Assembly: GCA_024636505.1 (NCBI GenBank)
Contig: JAGXGY010000027.1
Coordinates: 1 to 64,000, forward strand
From: Methylobacter sp.
Lineage (GTDB): Bacteria > Pseudomonadota > Gammaproteobacteria > Methylococcales > Methylomonadaceae
Direction: 5' to 3'
DNA: 64,000 nucleotides
Shown piece after piece: positions 17,427 through 24,962 of this stretch. Both the position numbers and the translations under genes were made by a program. How positions within the stretch are numbered: position 1 is the first letter of the stretch; the number at the start of each line of letters is the position of its first letter. The notes under the pieces are model-generated. The model saw nothing but the letters and a program-made list of their open reading frames with translations. It was not told the DNA's origin and did no database searches.

Positions 17427-18865
17427 TACCAGGCCCCTTTTTGGCTAATATTCAAATCGTCTTTTCCCCAATACCTATCGTCTTTGCTGGGTATGGGCGT
17501 GTATTCAATCATCGACGCAGGCGTAGACGCCGCATGCACCCCCAGCGCCAGCGCCCAGAACCTGTCCGCGTGGCCGTTTTCAGACCGTTCCGCCGTAAAC
17601 CTGACGTTCCCCGCAGCGGTCGCAACCTTAGTCACAGCGCGCAAATCAGCCCGGATAGCCGGTTTATAGGGGATGCGTATCTTCTTATCCTCCATGCGCC
17701 CGCGCACCGGATAAGCCAGTTCTTCTTTAATCCGATTGGTAAACGTCACCAGCTCCACGCGGTATTCACCGAACGCCCGCTGCGCATCATCGCCCCAACC
17801 GATGCCCAGACCGGTATAGTCAACACAGGTACGCTCCATCAGCGCCATCACCGGCCACAACACCTTTTCCTGATCCGGCTTGGACATGTTTTGCAGCTCG
17901 ATAATCTTGCGTGTGTACAGCACGTCGCCCAGCAGCTCAAACACCCACAGCACCGTTAAATCCTTTTTGCGGCCAATATCCAGCCCGGCGAACAGTTTCG
18001 CTCCGCGTCGCTTGGATTCTTCCAGATCGACTTCCCAAACCTCATGGCTGCCGTACTCGCAACCGGCAATCAGGTCGTATTCCAGGAACGCCGAACCATC
18101 ATCGGCCGGATCGCACATGTATTCCTGGCGGAAACTTTCCTCATCGGCGCAACCGGACTTGATAAAATCGAAATACGCCGCCTCATCCATAGCATGTACT
18201 TCATGCTCAGCAGGGAGTGACTTTTGCAGCTTGAATAAAAAGCCTTGGTCGAGCGCATCCTGCAAGGTCATCCGGTGCAGACTGATATTCTTGGGGTTGC
18301 CGTTCTCGCGGACTTCGCGGATCAGCTGATTGAAAAAATTATGACTGCCCCGATGGGTGGAAATCAGCTCCATAGAGCCGCCCCAGGTGATACCCGGATA
18401 GGCGATGCTCCACAACTTGCGCGGATCGGGATGCAATGCAAACTCGTCCAGGATACGCCCGCCGCGCTTACCAGCCTGCGCGTCCGGATTACTGGACATT
18501 GAATGGATGCGGCGGCCAGAGGCAAACTCCAGCACATAGGCCGTTAATTTGGTCTTCTCATCAATGACCCGCTCGCCCAGATCGGCGGCGGCGATGCTCA
18601 TCACCTTCGCCCACATCTTGCAGTCTTCAATAAACAGCCGCGCTTGCAGATCGTCGCGGCTTGAGACCCATTGATCCCATTTACCGCCCGCCATCGAAGT
18701 ACGCTCGTCAGCAGCATAAGCCGTAGACCAGCTGATACCGATTTGGCGGGCCTTTTCCATCAGTTTTAGCCGGGAGTTGTCCTTAATCCAGAGCTCCTGG
18801 CCAGCCAGGAAGATGCCGTCAGGATTAGGCGGGATAACCTTGGCGTTGCCGCGCTTAACACTCAT
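17426..18865 (-). CDS. Terminase large subunit (Mu gp28-like)
   Basis: A 479-residue packaging motor. The ATPase part has a Walker A-like EKARQIGISWS (37-47) and Walker B RILDEF (136-141). The nuclease part starts FAGLDIGRKKDLTVLW with the first acidic metal ligand, then DYTGLGIGWGDDA. It overlaps the small terminase gene by 4 bp. Confidence 0.92.
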   Translation of the reverse strand: MSVKRGNAKVIPPNPDGIFLAGQELWIKDNSRLKLMEKARQIGISWSTAYAADERTSMAGGKWDQWVSSRDDLQARLFIEDCKMWAKVMSIAAADLGERVIDEKTKLTAYVLEFASGRRIHSMSSNPDAQAGKRGGRILDEFALHPDPRKLWSIAYPGITWGGSMELISTHRGSHNFFNQLIREVRENGNPKNISLHRMTLQDALDQGFLFKLQKSLPAEHEVHAMDEAAYFDFIKSGCADEESFRQEYMCDPADDGSAFLEYDLIAGCEYGSHEVWEVDLEESKRRGAKLFAGLDIGRKKDLTVLWVFELLGDVLYTRKIIELQNMSKPDQEKVLWPVMALMERTCVDYTGLGIGWGDDAQRAFGEYRVELVTFTNRIKEELAYPVRGRMEDKKIRIPYKPAIRADLRAVTKVATAAGNVRFTAERSENGHADRFWALALGVHAASTPASMIEYTPIPSKDDRYWGKDDLNISQKGAW

Positions 18866-19419
18866 GATACAGCTATACCCAGAGCTTCGCGGATGCGCAA
18901 CACGCCTTGCTCGGATACACCTTCGGCTTTGGCCGCAGTCGTAGCCAAGCGCGCCGACTCTTCACGCTCCAGCTTGCGTATCTCCGCCTCAAACTCTCGC
19001 TTCCACTTGGCGCTGCCAATCGCCGACCGGTTTAAATCCGCAATAGCCCGCACCAGCTTTGGGATAGCCGCCATTCTGTCCGCTATCTCCAGTCCGTCAA
19101 CCTCCTCAAACATGTCCATGATCTGATCCATGGCTACCATTTCGTTGGCTTCCATCAGGGCCGCTTTTTCATCGTCCGACGCACCGCGCAAGGCCTTGGC
19201 AATCTCCATGCGCTCACGGGCGCGAGCCATGGATTTTTCCATCTTGGCTTGCAAGTTCGAGCCATGCCGCCACACCGCCGTTTTGCTGATTTGATAGCCC
19301 TGCTCCTGAAGCCAGCTTGTCAGACCGTCATAATCGCTAAATGCCTGATCGACCAAACGGGCATTTAATTGCTCGACTACCGCAGCGGGCAATAAGGCAA
19401 TAGCCGGACGCGGTGCCAT
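18862..19419 (-). CDS. Terminase small subunit (DUF3486, Mu gp27-like)
   Basis: A 185-residue protein starting MAPRPAIALLPAAVVEQLNARL, with the SDYDGLTSWLQEQGYQISKT DNA-binding-like region, then a long helical segment. The start at 19419 overlaps the preceding stop (TAATG) and fits the family. A longer in-frame extension would run far into the upstream gene. Confidence 0.85.
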   Translation of the reverse strand: MAPRPAIALLPAAVVEQLNARLVDQAFSDYDGLTSWLQEQGYQISKTAVWRHGSNLQAKMEKSMARARERMEIAKALRGASDDEKAALMEANEMVAMDQIMDMFEEVDGLEIADRMAAIPKLVRAIADLNRSAIGSAKWKREFEAEIRKLEREESARLATTAAKAEGVSEQGVLRIREALGIAVS

Positions 19420-19715
19420 TAAATAGGCTCCGGCCGCGCAACGCCGGGAACCACTGACAGCCCCTGCTGAACATCGCCGCCTCGGGCGGTCAGCGTAGCC
19501 AGCCAAATGCCGTCCGGCTGCTTAGCAAGTACCAGCCCTTGCTCGTGCAGCCATTGCAGATCGGCGCGCACCAGGTCGGTAGAGGCGGCCTGGCCGCGAC
19601 TGGACAAGGCCTTTTTTAAATCAACCTCATGCAACGTATAGGCATTCGCGGCATTCAACAGGCTCAATAGTGCCAGGCGGCGGTTGGCGACAATCAGATC
19701 AGAGTAACTGCTCAT
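19419..19715 (-). CDS. Winged-helix-like phage protein (Mu gp26-like)
   Basis: A 98-residue protein with a helix-rich N-terminus (NRRLALLSLLNAANAYTLHE) and a winged-helix-like DLQWLHEQGLV strand region. It ends VVPGVARPEPI. The motif PGxARP recurs at the end of the paralogue at 20061. DNA-binding function is inferred from the layout. Confidence 0.7.
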   Translation of the reverse strand: MSSYSDLIVANRRLALLSLLNAANAYTLHEVDLKKALSSRGQAASTDLVRADLQWLHEQGLVLAKQPDGIWLATLTARGGDVQQGLSVVPGVARPEPI

Positions 19716-19722
19716 GGGATAC

Positions 19723-20064
19723 CTACTTATTATTCATTAGATGATGATGGATCGTATTCAGCGTATTTCTGATCGCATGGAATTCGCCTTTCATTTCCTT
19801 GATCTCGCCGTTTAGCGTATCCAGCCGCTGATGCACGCGCTTGAAGTCATTATGATCGGGAGCATGTTTTACGTCCTGTTCCAGCCGCGTCAAGCGTTCC
19901 AATTGCCCATCCAGGCGATCATCAATGCTGTTCTCCAGAGTGGTAATGGTCGCACTGGTGATGCGCTGACGATTATTCAGCCAGCTCATAATGCCTACAG
20001 CAGCAATCAGCAGCGTCTGAATCACGTCAAACCAGAATTTGGCTAATTCATATCCCGCGCTCAT
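19723..20064 (-). CDS. DUF2730 protein (Mu gp25-like)
   Basis: A 113-residue protein with one N-terminal membrane segment (FWFDVIQTLLIAAVGIMSWL) and a coiled-coil C-terminus. It belongs to a conserved set between lysis and terminase genes in Mu-like phages. Function unknown. Confidence 0.8.
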   Translation of the reverse strand: MSAGYELAKFWFDVIQTLLIAAVGIMSWLNNRQRITSATITTLENSIDDRLDGQLERLTRLEQDVKHAPDHNDFKRVHQRLDTLNGEIKEMKGEFHAIRNTLNTIHHHLMNNK

Positions 20065-20384
20065 GCCGACAACGCCTGAACCGGGGACTTGATAGGCCGG
20101 GCAATACCCGGCAAAACATCCGTCGCATAATAAACAAAGCGCATGCCCTCATTGCGCATCATGCAAAACCAAGGGCCGGTAGACGACATATCCAGCAGAA
20201 TTAAACCGCCGCGCACCAGGTATTCCATGTTGCTGCGCACCTCATCTAAATCTGCATCCGGGTACTGAGATTTAATAACCGGCACGAGGGCGTTTTCATG
20301 GGTGCCGGACGGACAGGCGCTGCTGATCGTCAGCAGAATCAGCCAGCGGATAGTTTCGTTGCGTTGCGCTGAGCTTATCGTCAT
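20061..20384 (-). CDS. Winged-helix-like phage protein, paralogue of the 19419 gene
   Basis: A 107-residue protein with the pattern helix, ENALVPVIKSQYPDADLDEVRSNMEYLVRGGLI, and a PGIARPIKS tail matching PGVARPEPI of the gene at 19419. It overlaps both neighbours by 4 bp. Probable regulator or structural accessory, unproven. Confidence 0.65.
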   Translation of the reverse strand: MTISSAQRNETIRWLILLTISSACPSGTHENALVPVIKSQYPDADLDEVRSNMEYLVRGGLILLDMSSTGPWFCMMRNEGMRFVYYATDVLPGIARPIKSPVQALSA

Positions 20385-20608
20385 TGCTTTTTCCTGATTT
20401 CATGTGTGAACTGGCAGTCTATGCAGCGGACGCAATTCGGTAATGCGCCCAGCCGGTCAGACGGTATATCAATACCGCAATCCAGACATTCGACAATGCC
20501 GTCGATGACCCATTGAGGCGGTAGGGCGTGATCGATCAGATGCTGGCGGATAGCCAGATCATTAGTAAATTGCGCCGTAGCGTTAGCGCGGTCGATATCG
20601 TCAGTCAT
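20381..20608 (-). CDS. TraR/DksA-type C4 zinc-finger protein
   Basis: A 75-residue protein with the DksA-type four-cysteine finger (CLDCG...CVRCIDCQ) in the C-terminal half. Phage and plasmid TraR proteins bind RNA polymerase at the secondary channel and shift promoter choice. Its place in the late operon is typical of Mu-like phages. Confidence 0.85.
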   Translation of the reverse strand: MTDDIDRANATAQFTNDLAIRQHLIDHALPPQWVIDGIVECLDCGIDIPSDRLGALPNCVRCIDCQFTHEIRKKQ

Positions 20609-20936
20609 CCGGAGAATCCCTTATCTGATGCGTACCGGTACCGCTCCCGGCGGTACTGGCACTTCCGCTATTTCTGGCAGTCGTTGATTTAATAATGACT
20701 TCGAGCTCTTCCGCATAGTGCCGCAGCAGCCGGTTGCGTGTAGCCAGCCGCTCATAAACAGCATCACTAACGCAGATCAGGTCGGTTGACGGAATGGACG
20801 GCAGTACCGGTCGCGCCGGCAGCGGCAGCGCTTGCAGCATGATCCGTACCGGTTCCGGCGTCGTGCAGCCGGTCATCGCCAGACCAAGCGTTAGCAAAAT
20901 CAGAGCGCTCAGCCAGATGTGTCGGGTTTGTAGCAT
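20601..20936 (-). CDS. Outer-membrane spanin lipoprotein (Rz1-like)
   Basis: A 111-residue protein with a signal peptide and lipobox LAMTGC (lipidated C24). A proline-rich stretch LPLPARPVLPSIPS follows, as in Rz1. It overlaps the inner-membrane partner gene by 170 bp in another frame. The pair fuses inner and outer membranes at lysis. The C-terminal part after about residue 90 is low complexity. Confidence 0.75.
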   Translation of the reverse strand: MLQTRHIWLSALILLTLGLAMTGCTTPEPVRIMLQALPLPARPVLPSIPSTDLICVSDAVYERLATRNRLLRHYAEELEVIIKSTTARNSGSASTAGSGTGTHQIRDSPDD

Positions 20937-21144
20937 CGAGTGTTTCCTTGCGGTGGGTTTCGTGGATAGTTTTCAGCGCCGTATCCAGCTGCTGGCGATT
21001 GTTATTGACAGACTCCGCAGCCTCGGCGCGCTGCTGTTGCAACGCGGCATGGTGTTGCTCGGCCTTGGCCTTGCCACGGTAGCCCAGCGCCACGATAATG
21101 GCAGCCAGCAATACAATCAGCCCGATACCCGTCAAAATCATCAT
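20767..21144 (-). CDS. Inner-membrane spanin (Rz-like)
   Basis: A 125-residue protein with one N-terminal membrane anchor (ILTGIGLIVLLAAIIVALGY), then a helical, glutamine-rich periplasmic domain. The start overlaps the holin-like gene by 4 bp; the 3' half encodes the o-spanin start in another frame. This matches two-component spanin architecture. Confidence 0.75.
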   Translation of the reverse strand: MMILTGIGLIVLLAAIIVALGYRGKAKAEQHHAALQQQRAEAAESVNNNRQQLDTALKTIHETHRKETLDATNPTHLAERSDFANAWSGDDRLHDAGTGTDHAASAAAAGATGTAVHSVNRPDLR

Positions 21145-21413
21145 GACTCGCCTCGCGAGCAGCGAAAGCCGATCTTGTCGGTCGTCGCTACCGTTAAATA
21201 ACCATTAACAAAGCCGCCGATAATCGCAATGCCGGTCACCAACGTCAGTACATCATCAGCGGTTAAACCCAGCATCGACAGCAAGGGCGACATCACCCCA
21301 GCAATAATCACCAAAGCATTAACCGCCTGCTGCCGGTTCTTCCAGATTGCCGGATTAGCCAGCGATTCGCCTGCCATCAACACCCGGCATAACGATAAAA
21401 TAAAAGCCATCAT
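21141..21413 (-). CDS. Holin-like small membrane protein
   Basis: A 90-residue protein with two or three hydrophobic segments (residues 1-15, 30-50 and 55-75) and a charged tail. It lies between endolysin and spanins. The start at 21413 sits one base after the amidase stop. A holin role is inferred from position and topology. Confidence 0.65.
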   Translation of the reverse strand: MMAFILSLCRVLMAGESLANPAIWKNRQQAVNALVIIAGVMSPLLSMLGLTADDVLTLVTGIAIIGGFVNGYLTVATTDKIGFRCSRGES

Positions 21414-21414
21414 G

Positions 21415-21939
21415 CTAATGACTCCCCGGCAAAATATGCCCGACCAAAGGAGCCATGCCGCCCGCCAACCACGCCGCCACATCAAAGCCGGGGCACGTTT
21501 TTAGCCACTCCTGCGGGTCAACGCGGCCATTGCGGTTGGTGTCGGGCGAGGTATCGCGATGCCCTATTACCGTGATGCCGGGGTAGCGTTTCTTGAAAAT
21601 CTCAACTTGAGTTTTGAGGGTCGCCCATTGTTCCGGACTGAAAGCGTCGGTGCCGACCATACAGATGCCGATGCCGTTAGTGTTATAGCCGATGCAGTGT
21701 GCTCCGGTTTCCAGCTCATAGCGGCCGCATTCAGCGACACCGTTAACGCGATTGACGAAGTGATAGCCGATGTGTTTCAGCGTGGGTGCATGGTGAGGAA
21801 ACAGCGACATATTGCGAGTAAAACCGCGTTGTTTATGCCAACTGTCAATGTCCGCCGCCGTGAACGGCTTGCCGTTGGGCGTGGCGGCGCAATGGATGAC
21901 CAAAAATTTGATGTGCGCAGCAGTGCGGCGATTGCTCAT
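21415..21939 (-). CDS. Endolysin, N-acetylmuramoyl-L-alanine amidase (T7 lysozyme class)
   Basis: A 174-residue amidase_2 protein with zinc-ligand-type residues H16 (LVIHCAAT), H127 (IGHRDTSPD) and C149 (KTCPGFDV). It cleaves the amide link between muramic acid and the stem peptide. It is the first gene of the minus-strand late unit. The upstream 125 bp hold the TTCCGAA palindrome found also at other late starts. Confidence 0.9.
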   Translation of the reverse strand: MSNRRTAAHIKFLVIHCAATPNGKPFTAADIDSWHKQRGFTRNMSLFPHHAPTLKHIGYHFVNRVNGVAECGRYELETGAHCIGYNTNGIGICMVGTDAFSPEQWATLKTQVEIFKKRYPGITVIGHRDTSPDTNRNGRVDPQEWLKTCPGFDVAAWLAGGMAPLVGHILPGSH

Positions 21940-21993
21940 AAAGCCCCCTTTTGAATAGTGGGGCTAGTTTATGGAGTTAGGGGTTTAGCGGGC

Positions 21994-22012
21994 ATCCGAA
22001 GCAGTTCGGAAG
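21994..22012 (-). promoter_or_regulatory. TTCCGAA palindrome upstream of the lysis operon
   Basis: The inverted repeat TCCGAA-gcag-TTCGGA lies 55 bp before the amidase start. On the minus strand its flanks (ACCCCTC before, GATGCCCGC after) resemble ACCCC and GATACCCGC around the plus-strand copy at 32215. It could be the site of the late activator, a terminator loop or a mobile palindrome. Confidence 0.45.
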
Positions 22013-22065
22013 AGGGGTTTTAATGGAGAGAGGGAGTTGGGGCGGATGACTCCGCCCCGGATAGA

Positions 22066-22266
22066 TTAGCCGGCTACAAACGGCATATCCTTGTCGGTCG
22101 GCAATTGGCTTTGCACTGCAACCAGTAACGCCGACAGGCCGCGCGGGTCAATCTGTACGATAGTTTTATCGGGAATCGCATCAACCAGATCGCTGACCAG
22201 TTGCAGCGTATAGCGCGCGTGGTAAATGCATTGTTCTTGTTCTTCGCTGAGTTGGAAGTGGCTCAT
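22066..22266 (-). CDS. Small phage protein of unknown function
   Basis: A 66-residue acidic, helical protein (MSHFQLSEEQEQCIYHARY...). The ATGA overlap with the antirepressor gene shows they are one unit. No family recognised. Confidence 0.6.
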   Translation of the reverse strand: MSHFQLSEEQEQCIYHARYTLQLVSDLVDAIPDKTIVQIDPRGLSALLVAVQSQLPTDKDMPFVAG

Positions 22267-22937
22267 ACTGTGCCGCCTTGGTTACGGATAGAGCGACGAA
22301 CGATACCGGCATTGCGATAAAACCAGATCGATAGCGTATGCACTGTCCAGCCCTGATCGTGCAACTCAGTGATTTCCTTTTCTTCGGCCGCGGCAATCGG
22401 GCGCTGGGCACGAATAGCACGCTCTAATTGCGCGCGATTTTCCGCATGAATCAGTTTATGCCCATCAATCCTAAAATTTAGCTGCTTGTTTTGCTGGATC
22501 AGATGATCGGTATAAGCGTTGGCTTTTTCCTTGAAAACCTCATGCGCGTATTTTTGCGAGTCGATCAGTTGGCGTTGGGTGTCGAGCAGTTCTTGGGCGG
22601 TGGATTGCGGGGCGAGATAGCTGCCGGTTTTGTGGATAGCGGGGAGGACTTCTGAGGTTAGCCATTTTTTAACGGTTTTGGCTTCGGGTTTGGTGCTTCT
22701 GAGGACTGATGACCATAATCCAGACTCGTTGATGACATTGACGCCGCGATTTCCAAAACCGGCGATTTGCAGGTTTTGAACTTCATCTTCATCTAGCTTT
22801 TTGGTCATTTCAAACGCGTCGCTGTATTCGAGTATTTCAGCAACTTCTTTGGCGATAAACCAAGATGCGCCTTGCTCGTCGGTAATGACAGTTAATTGAT
22901 GGGATTGGAATTGGAAAGTTTGTAATGCTGTATTCAT
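22263..22937 (-). CDS. BRO-N-type phage antirepressor
   Basis: A 224-residue protein. The N-terminus is a BRO-N domain (LTVITDEQGASWFIAKEVAEIL, then SGLWSSVLRSTKPEAKTVKKWL). The C-terminal half is helical and ends in a helix-turn-helix-like AEEKEITELHDQGWTVHTLS segment. Antirepressors inactivate phage repressors and trigger induction. The start at 22937 has a CGGAG site; a longer frame to 23204 is only the translated leader. It is controlled by the C4-like RNA leader described separately. Confidence 0.8.
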   Translation of the reverse strand: MNTALQTFQFQSHQLTVITDEQGASWFIAKEVAEILEYSDAFEMTKKLDEDEVQNLQIAGFGNRGVNVINESGLWSSVLRSTKPEAKTVKKWLTSEVLPAIHKTGSYLAPQSTAQELLDTQRQLIDSQKYAHEVFKEKANAYTDHLIQQNKQLNFRIDGHKLIHAENRAQLERAIRAQRPIAAAEEKEITELHDQGWTVHTLSIWFYRNAGIVRRSIRNQGGTV

Positions 22938-22944
22938 GTTGATC

Positions 22945-23027
22945 TCCGTTGAAATATTAGATAATCCGGCAACATGACGCCAATCATGGTGCCGGACTGG
23001 ACAGGTTGGCGTACCAGGTTCAACGGA
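22945..23027 (-). promoter_or_regulatory. Antirepressor leader: C4 target segment and SD-proximal copy
   Basis: The segment read as CCGTTGAACCTGGTACGCC on the RNA (plus coordinates about 23005-23025) is complementary to the C4-like RNA element carrying GGCGTCTCGGTATTTCAACGG (described in pieces). A second copy of the C4 motifs, GATTGGCGTC and TATTTCAACGGAG, lies next to the antirepressor start and includes the GGAG ribosome site. The middle segment can therefore pair with either copy, hiding the ribosome site or not. Confidence 0.6.
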
Positions 23028-23093
23028 CCCGGCCAGCCTTTTTAGGGGCTGCCTGCCCAGCCCGACATAATGAAGAGCTGGAGCGATGCACAC

Positions 23094-23169
23094 AAAAAAA
23101 CCGCTTGAAGCGGCCATGTGCCGTTGAAATACCGAGACGCCAATCCCGTACGCTGGATTTTGCCAGCGC
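23094..23169 (-). ncRNA. C4-type antisense RNA (immunity RNA), copy 1
   Basis: Predicted RNA of about 76 nt, from a start 7 bp after the TAATCT box to the T-run after hairpin CCGC-TTGAA-GCGG (plus-strand reading). The 77-nt length of P1 c4, the terminator, the GCTGGCAAAATCCAGC hairpin and the complementarity to the downstream leader all fit the P1/P7 C4 system, in which the RNA blocks antirepressor expression. The promoter and terminator are seen directly; the family assignment is inferred. Confidence 0.7.
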
Positions 23170-23175
23170 ACAATT

Positions 23176-23204
23176 AGATTAGCCCTCGGGGTTGTTTTTG
23201 TCAA
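23176..23204 (-). promoter_or_regulatory. Sigma-70 promoter of C4 RNA and antirepressor, copy 1
   Basis: Perfect -35 TTGACA (23204-23199), 17-bp spacer, TAATCT -10 (23181-23176). The same arrangement, with the spacer also ending in GGGC before TAATCT, is found at 33944 in front of the other antirepressor. Confidence 0.8.
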
Positions 23205-23223
23205 ATTTCGAGATTACCCACTG

Positions 23224-23328
23224 CTACTCAAACAGCCAGTATAAAAAATAGCAAAACGCAATAAAGAGAGCTGCATAAGACATCAAAAAAACAGATATGA
23301 TGGTGTTGGTCTTGGGGAATAATGCCAT
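23224..23328 (-). CDS. 34-residue single-pass membrane protein
   Basis: MALFPKTNTIISVFLMSY... to ...WLFE, with one hydrophobic helix over residues 9-32. AAGAGG lies 8 bases before the ATG, a good ribosome site. It sits alone between mor and the C4 promoter. Function unknown; membrane toxins and superinfection-exclusion peptides of this size exist, but nothing specific links it to either. Confidence 0.55.
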   Translation of the reverse strand: MALFPKTNTIISVFLMSYAALFIAFCYFLYWLFE

Positions 23329-23370
23329 GTTAATTACCTCTTAGTTATGCCTAAATCGGCGGTTAAAAAA

Positions 23371-23769
23371 TCAATCATCAATATCAAACATATCCACCTG
23401 CCCGACATCCTCGTCCATACTATTGCAGATGGTCAGCACCTGGCGTTCGGTCAAACCGAACTTCCTGGCGACGTTAAACAGCGGCTCACGCTCTTTGCGC
23501 AACCGCCTGATCTCGGTATTGCGTAGCGCTCTAAAGGCCTTGGCGGCTTTGGGGATCTGGATAATCTCCCCGGCGAAGTTCTCGCAAAAGGCCGCGGCGG
23601 CTCTTGGACCCAGCACTTGACTCAGCTGATGCAGGGCATCAACCTGTTGCGGTACGCACACATGCCCGCCGCCGTAATGCTGCAGCAAGTCCATCGCGGT
23701 CTTGTCGCCGCAGTATTCCGCGATTTCCAGGAGTTTCGGGGGCAGCAAATGCCGGGGTAAGGGGTGCAT
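23371..23769 (-). CDS. mor: Mor-family transcription activator of middle/late genes
   Basis: A 132-residue protein: dimerisation-like N-terminus, IIQIPKAAKAFRALRNTEIRRLRK, and a C-terminal helix-turn-helix (NVARKFGLTERQVLTICNSM). In Mu, Mor and its relative C activate the middle and late promoters. Here it precedes the antirepressor, lysis and head genes in the same direction. Confidence 0.88.
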   Translation of the reverse strand: MHPLPRHLLPPKLLEIAEYCGDKTAMDLLQHYGGGHVCVPQQVDALHQLSQVLGPRAAAAFCENFAGEIIQIPKAAKAFRALRNTEIRRLRKEREPLFNVARKFGLTERQVLTICNSMDEDVGQVDMFDIDD

Positions 23770-23770
23770 A

Positions 23771-24250
23771 TTACTGAGCGACCGGGCCGTTAACGCGTTT
23801 TTGCCATTTCTTCAATGCCTCGATGACGCCGCTCGCTTGTGCCGTATCCAGCCATTGCAAGGCTTCGACGCCGGTCAAACGCTTGACGTAGTTAGCCAGA
23901 CTGGCCTCGGACGGATCGCGCACAATGCCCTGGTTATGCATCTCCAGCCACAAGCTCCTGATTTTTTTGGATTGCCCGTCGTCGGCCAGCGCCCTGGATG
24001 ACTTAGCTTGAGCCGGTTTAACCTTAAAGCCCAATCCCTTCATGACCTCGACCGCCTGGCACAGTTGGCCGATAGACATTGTCGAGGCCGAGTATTTGCC
24101 GTTTTTCAGGGTAGCGCCCTGCATCGGCAGCCAGATGCCGTAGTAAAACTCGTCATCCCAGCCCAGCTGATCTTTGCCGACTTGCAGCAGAGTATAGTAG
24201 CGTTTGCGGTTATCTGTCTCGGAGCGCGGTTGGTAATTTCTACGATTCAT
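23771..24250 (-). CDS. gemA: GemA-like regulatory protein (DUF1018, Mu gp16)
   Basis: A 159-residue protein starting MNRRNYQPRSETDNRKRYYTLL..., then TLLQVGKDQLGWDDEFYYGIW, and a C-terminal KKIRSLWLEMHNQGIVRDPSE block, characteristic of GemA. In Mu it modulates host gene expression and DNA topology. It ends directly before mor. Confidence 0.85.
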   Translation of the reverse strand: MNRRNYQPRSETDNRKRYYTLLQVGKDQLGWDDEFYYGIWLPMQGATLKNGKYSASTMSIGQLCQAVEVMKGLGFKVKPAQAKSSRALADDGQSKKIRSLWLEMHNQGIVRDPSEASLANYVKRLTGVEALQWLDTAQASGVIEALKKWQKRVNGPVAQ

Positions 24251-24815
24251 TGGATACTCTCTTAGCCTTGCCCTGCCAGCCTGACGGCGGGCCGGATTTT
24301 TGTTTAGGTTCTGCAGCTTTCTTGGCTACTGCTTTCGTGACAACCGCACCGACCGGTTGCATGCCCATCTGTGCGCCGGATTGCCCACGGTTGCGCTGCG
24401 CCTCGATCGCTTTGGCCTCAGTCGCAGCCAGTTGCTTTTCAACACGCCCGACCATGATCGACAGCAAATAACCGTTGGATTTCAGCGGCAGCACCAGCGC
24501 CGCGGGTTTATTGCTGACCAGCTTCATCATTTCGCCCTCCCAAGCCTGCATGGGCATTGCGTGGGTAATACCGCCCCGTACCACCGTGCCGCTTTTAATC
24601 ATCGGCATCAGCTCTTGGGTCAGCGCCAGCCGCCGCGACCAGCGCAGCGACTGTATTTTCGGCTTAAACAGCTCCAGATAGCGGAGCAGAGCGCCGATCA
24701 TGCTCGGCGGTATGCTTTGAATCAGCTCCGTCCACTCATTGCCTGCGGCCAGCTCCATGCCTTGGATAATGTCGATAGACGTGCCGCAGTAAGGGCAATC
24801 GAAACTGCAGCTCAT
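24240..24815 (-). CDS. Phage early protein with N-terminal CxxC finger
   Basis: A 191-residue protein beginning MSCSFDCPYCGTSIDI, so a possible small zinc or disulfide motif. The middle region (PPSMIGALLRYLELFKPK...) is helical and the C-terminus is basic and low complexity. I do not recognise a named family; position suggests an early replication or transposition accessory. Confidence 0.6.
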   Translation of the reverse strand: MSCSFDCPYCGTSIDIIQGMELAAGNEWTELIQSIPPSMIGALLRYLELFKPKIQSLRWSRRLALTQELMPMIKSGTVVRGGITHAMPMQAWEGEMMKLVSNKPAALVLPLKSNGYLLSIMVGRVEKQLAATEAKAIEAQRNRGQSGAQMGMQPVGAVVTKAVAKKAAEPKQKSGPPSGWQGKAKRVSNES

Positions 24816-24961
24816 CGTTGATAACCTAGACCTGTAGCGGGTGCGCTACCATCAAAGCCCGAGCCTGGCGGCAACGCCGTTGCTGCTTCGTTGGCGTTAT
24901 TAATGGAGGCAAGTCTTAGGCATTTTTTAATTTTGCTGAGTATTTTGCTTGGCTCGCTCAT
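24812..24961 (-). pseudogene. N-terminal fragment of a DUF2786-like protein
   Basis: 49 residues. The first 30, MSEPSKILSKIKKCLRLASI..., through NNANEAATAL, match the N-terminus of DUF2786 proteins (ILxKIRKCLxLAxxxNxxEAxxAL). The frame then runs into an unrelated Pro-Gly-Ser-rich tail. The rest of the domain is absent. Probably a truncated gene, though the short product may still be made. Confidence 0.5.
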
Positions 24962-24962
24962 A

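Noticed and set aside
22938-23204. N-terminal extension of the antirepressor frame (MTKTTPRANL...)
   Set aside because: Its TTG start is the -35 box of a perfect promoter and the frame only translates the C4-like RNA and leader; such Ash-like frames are known over-predictions or leader frames.
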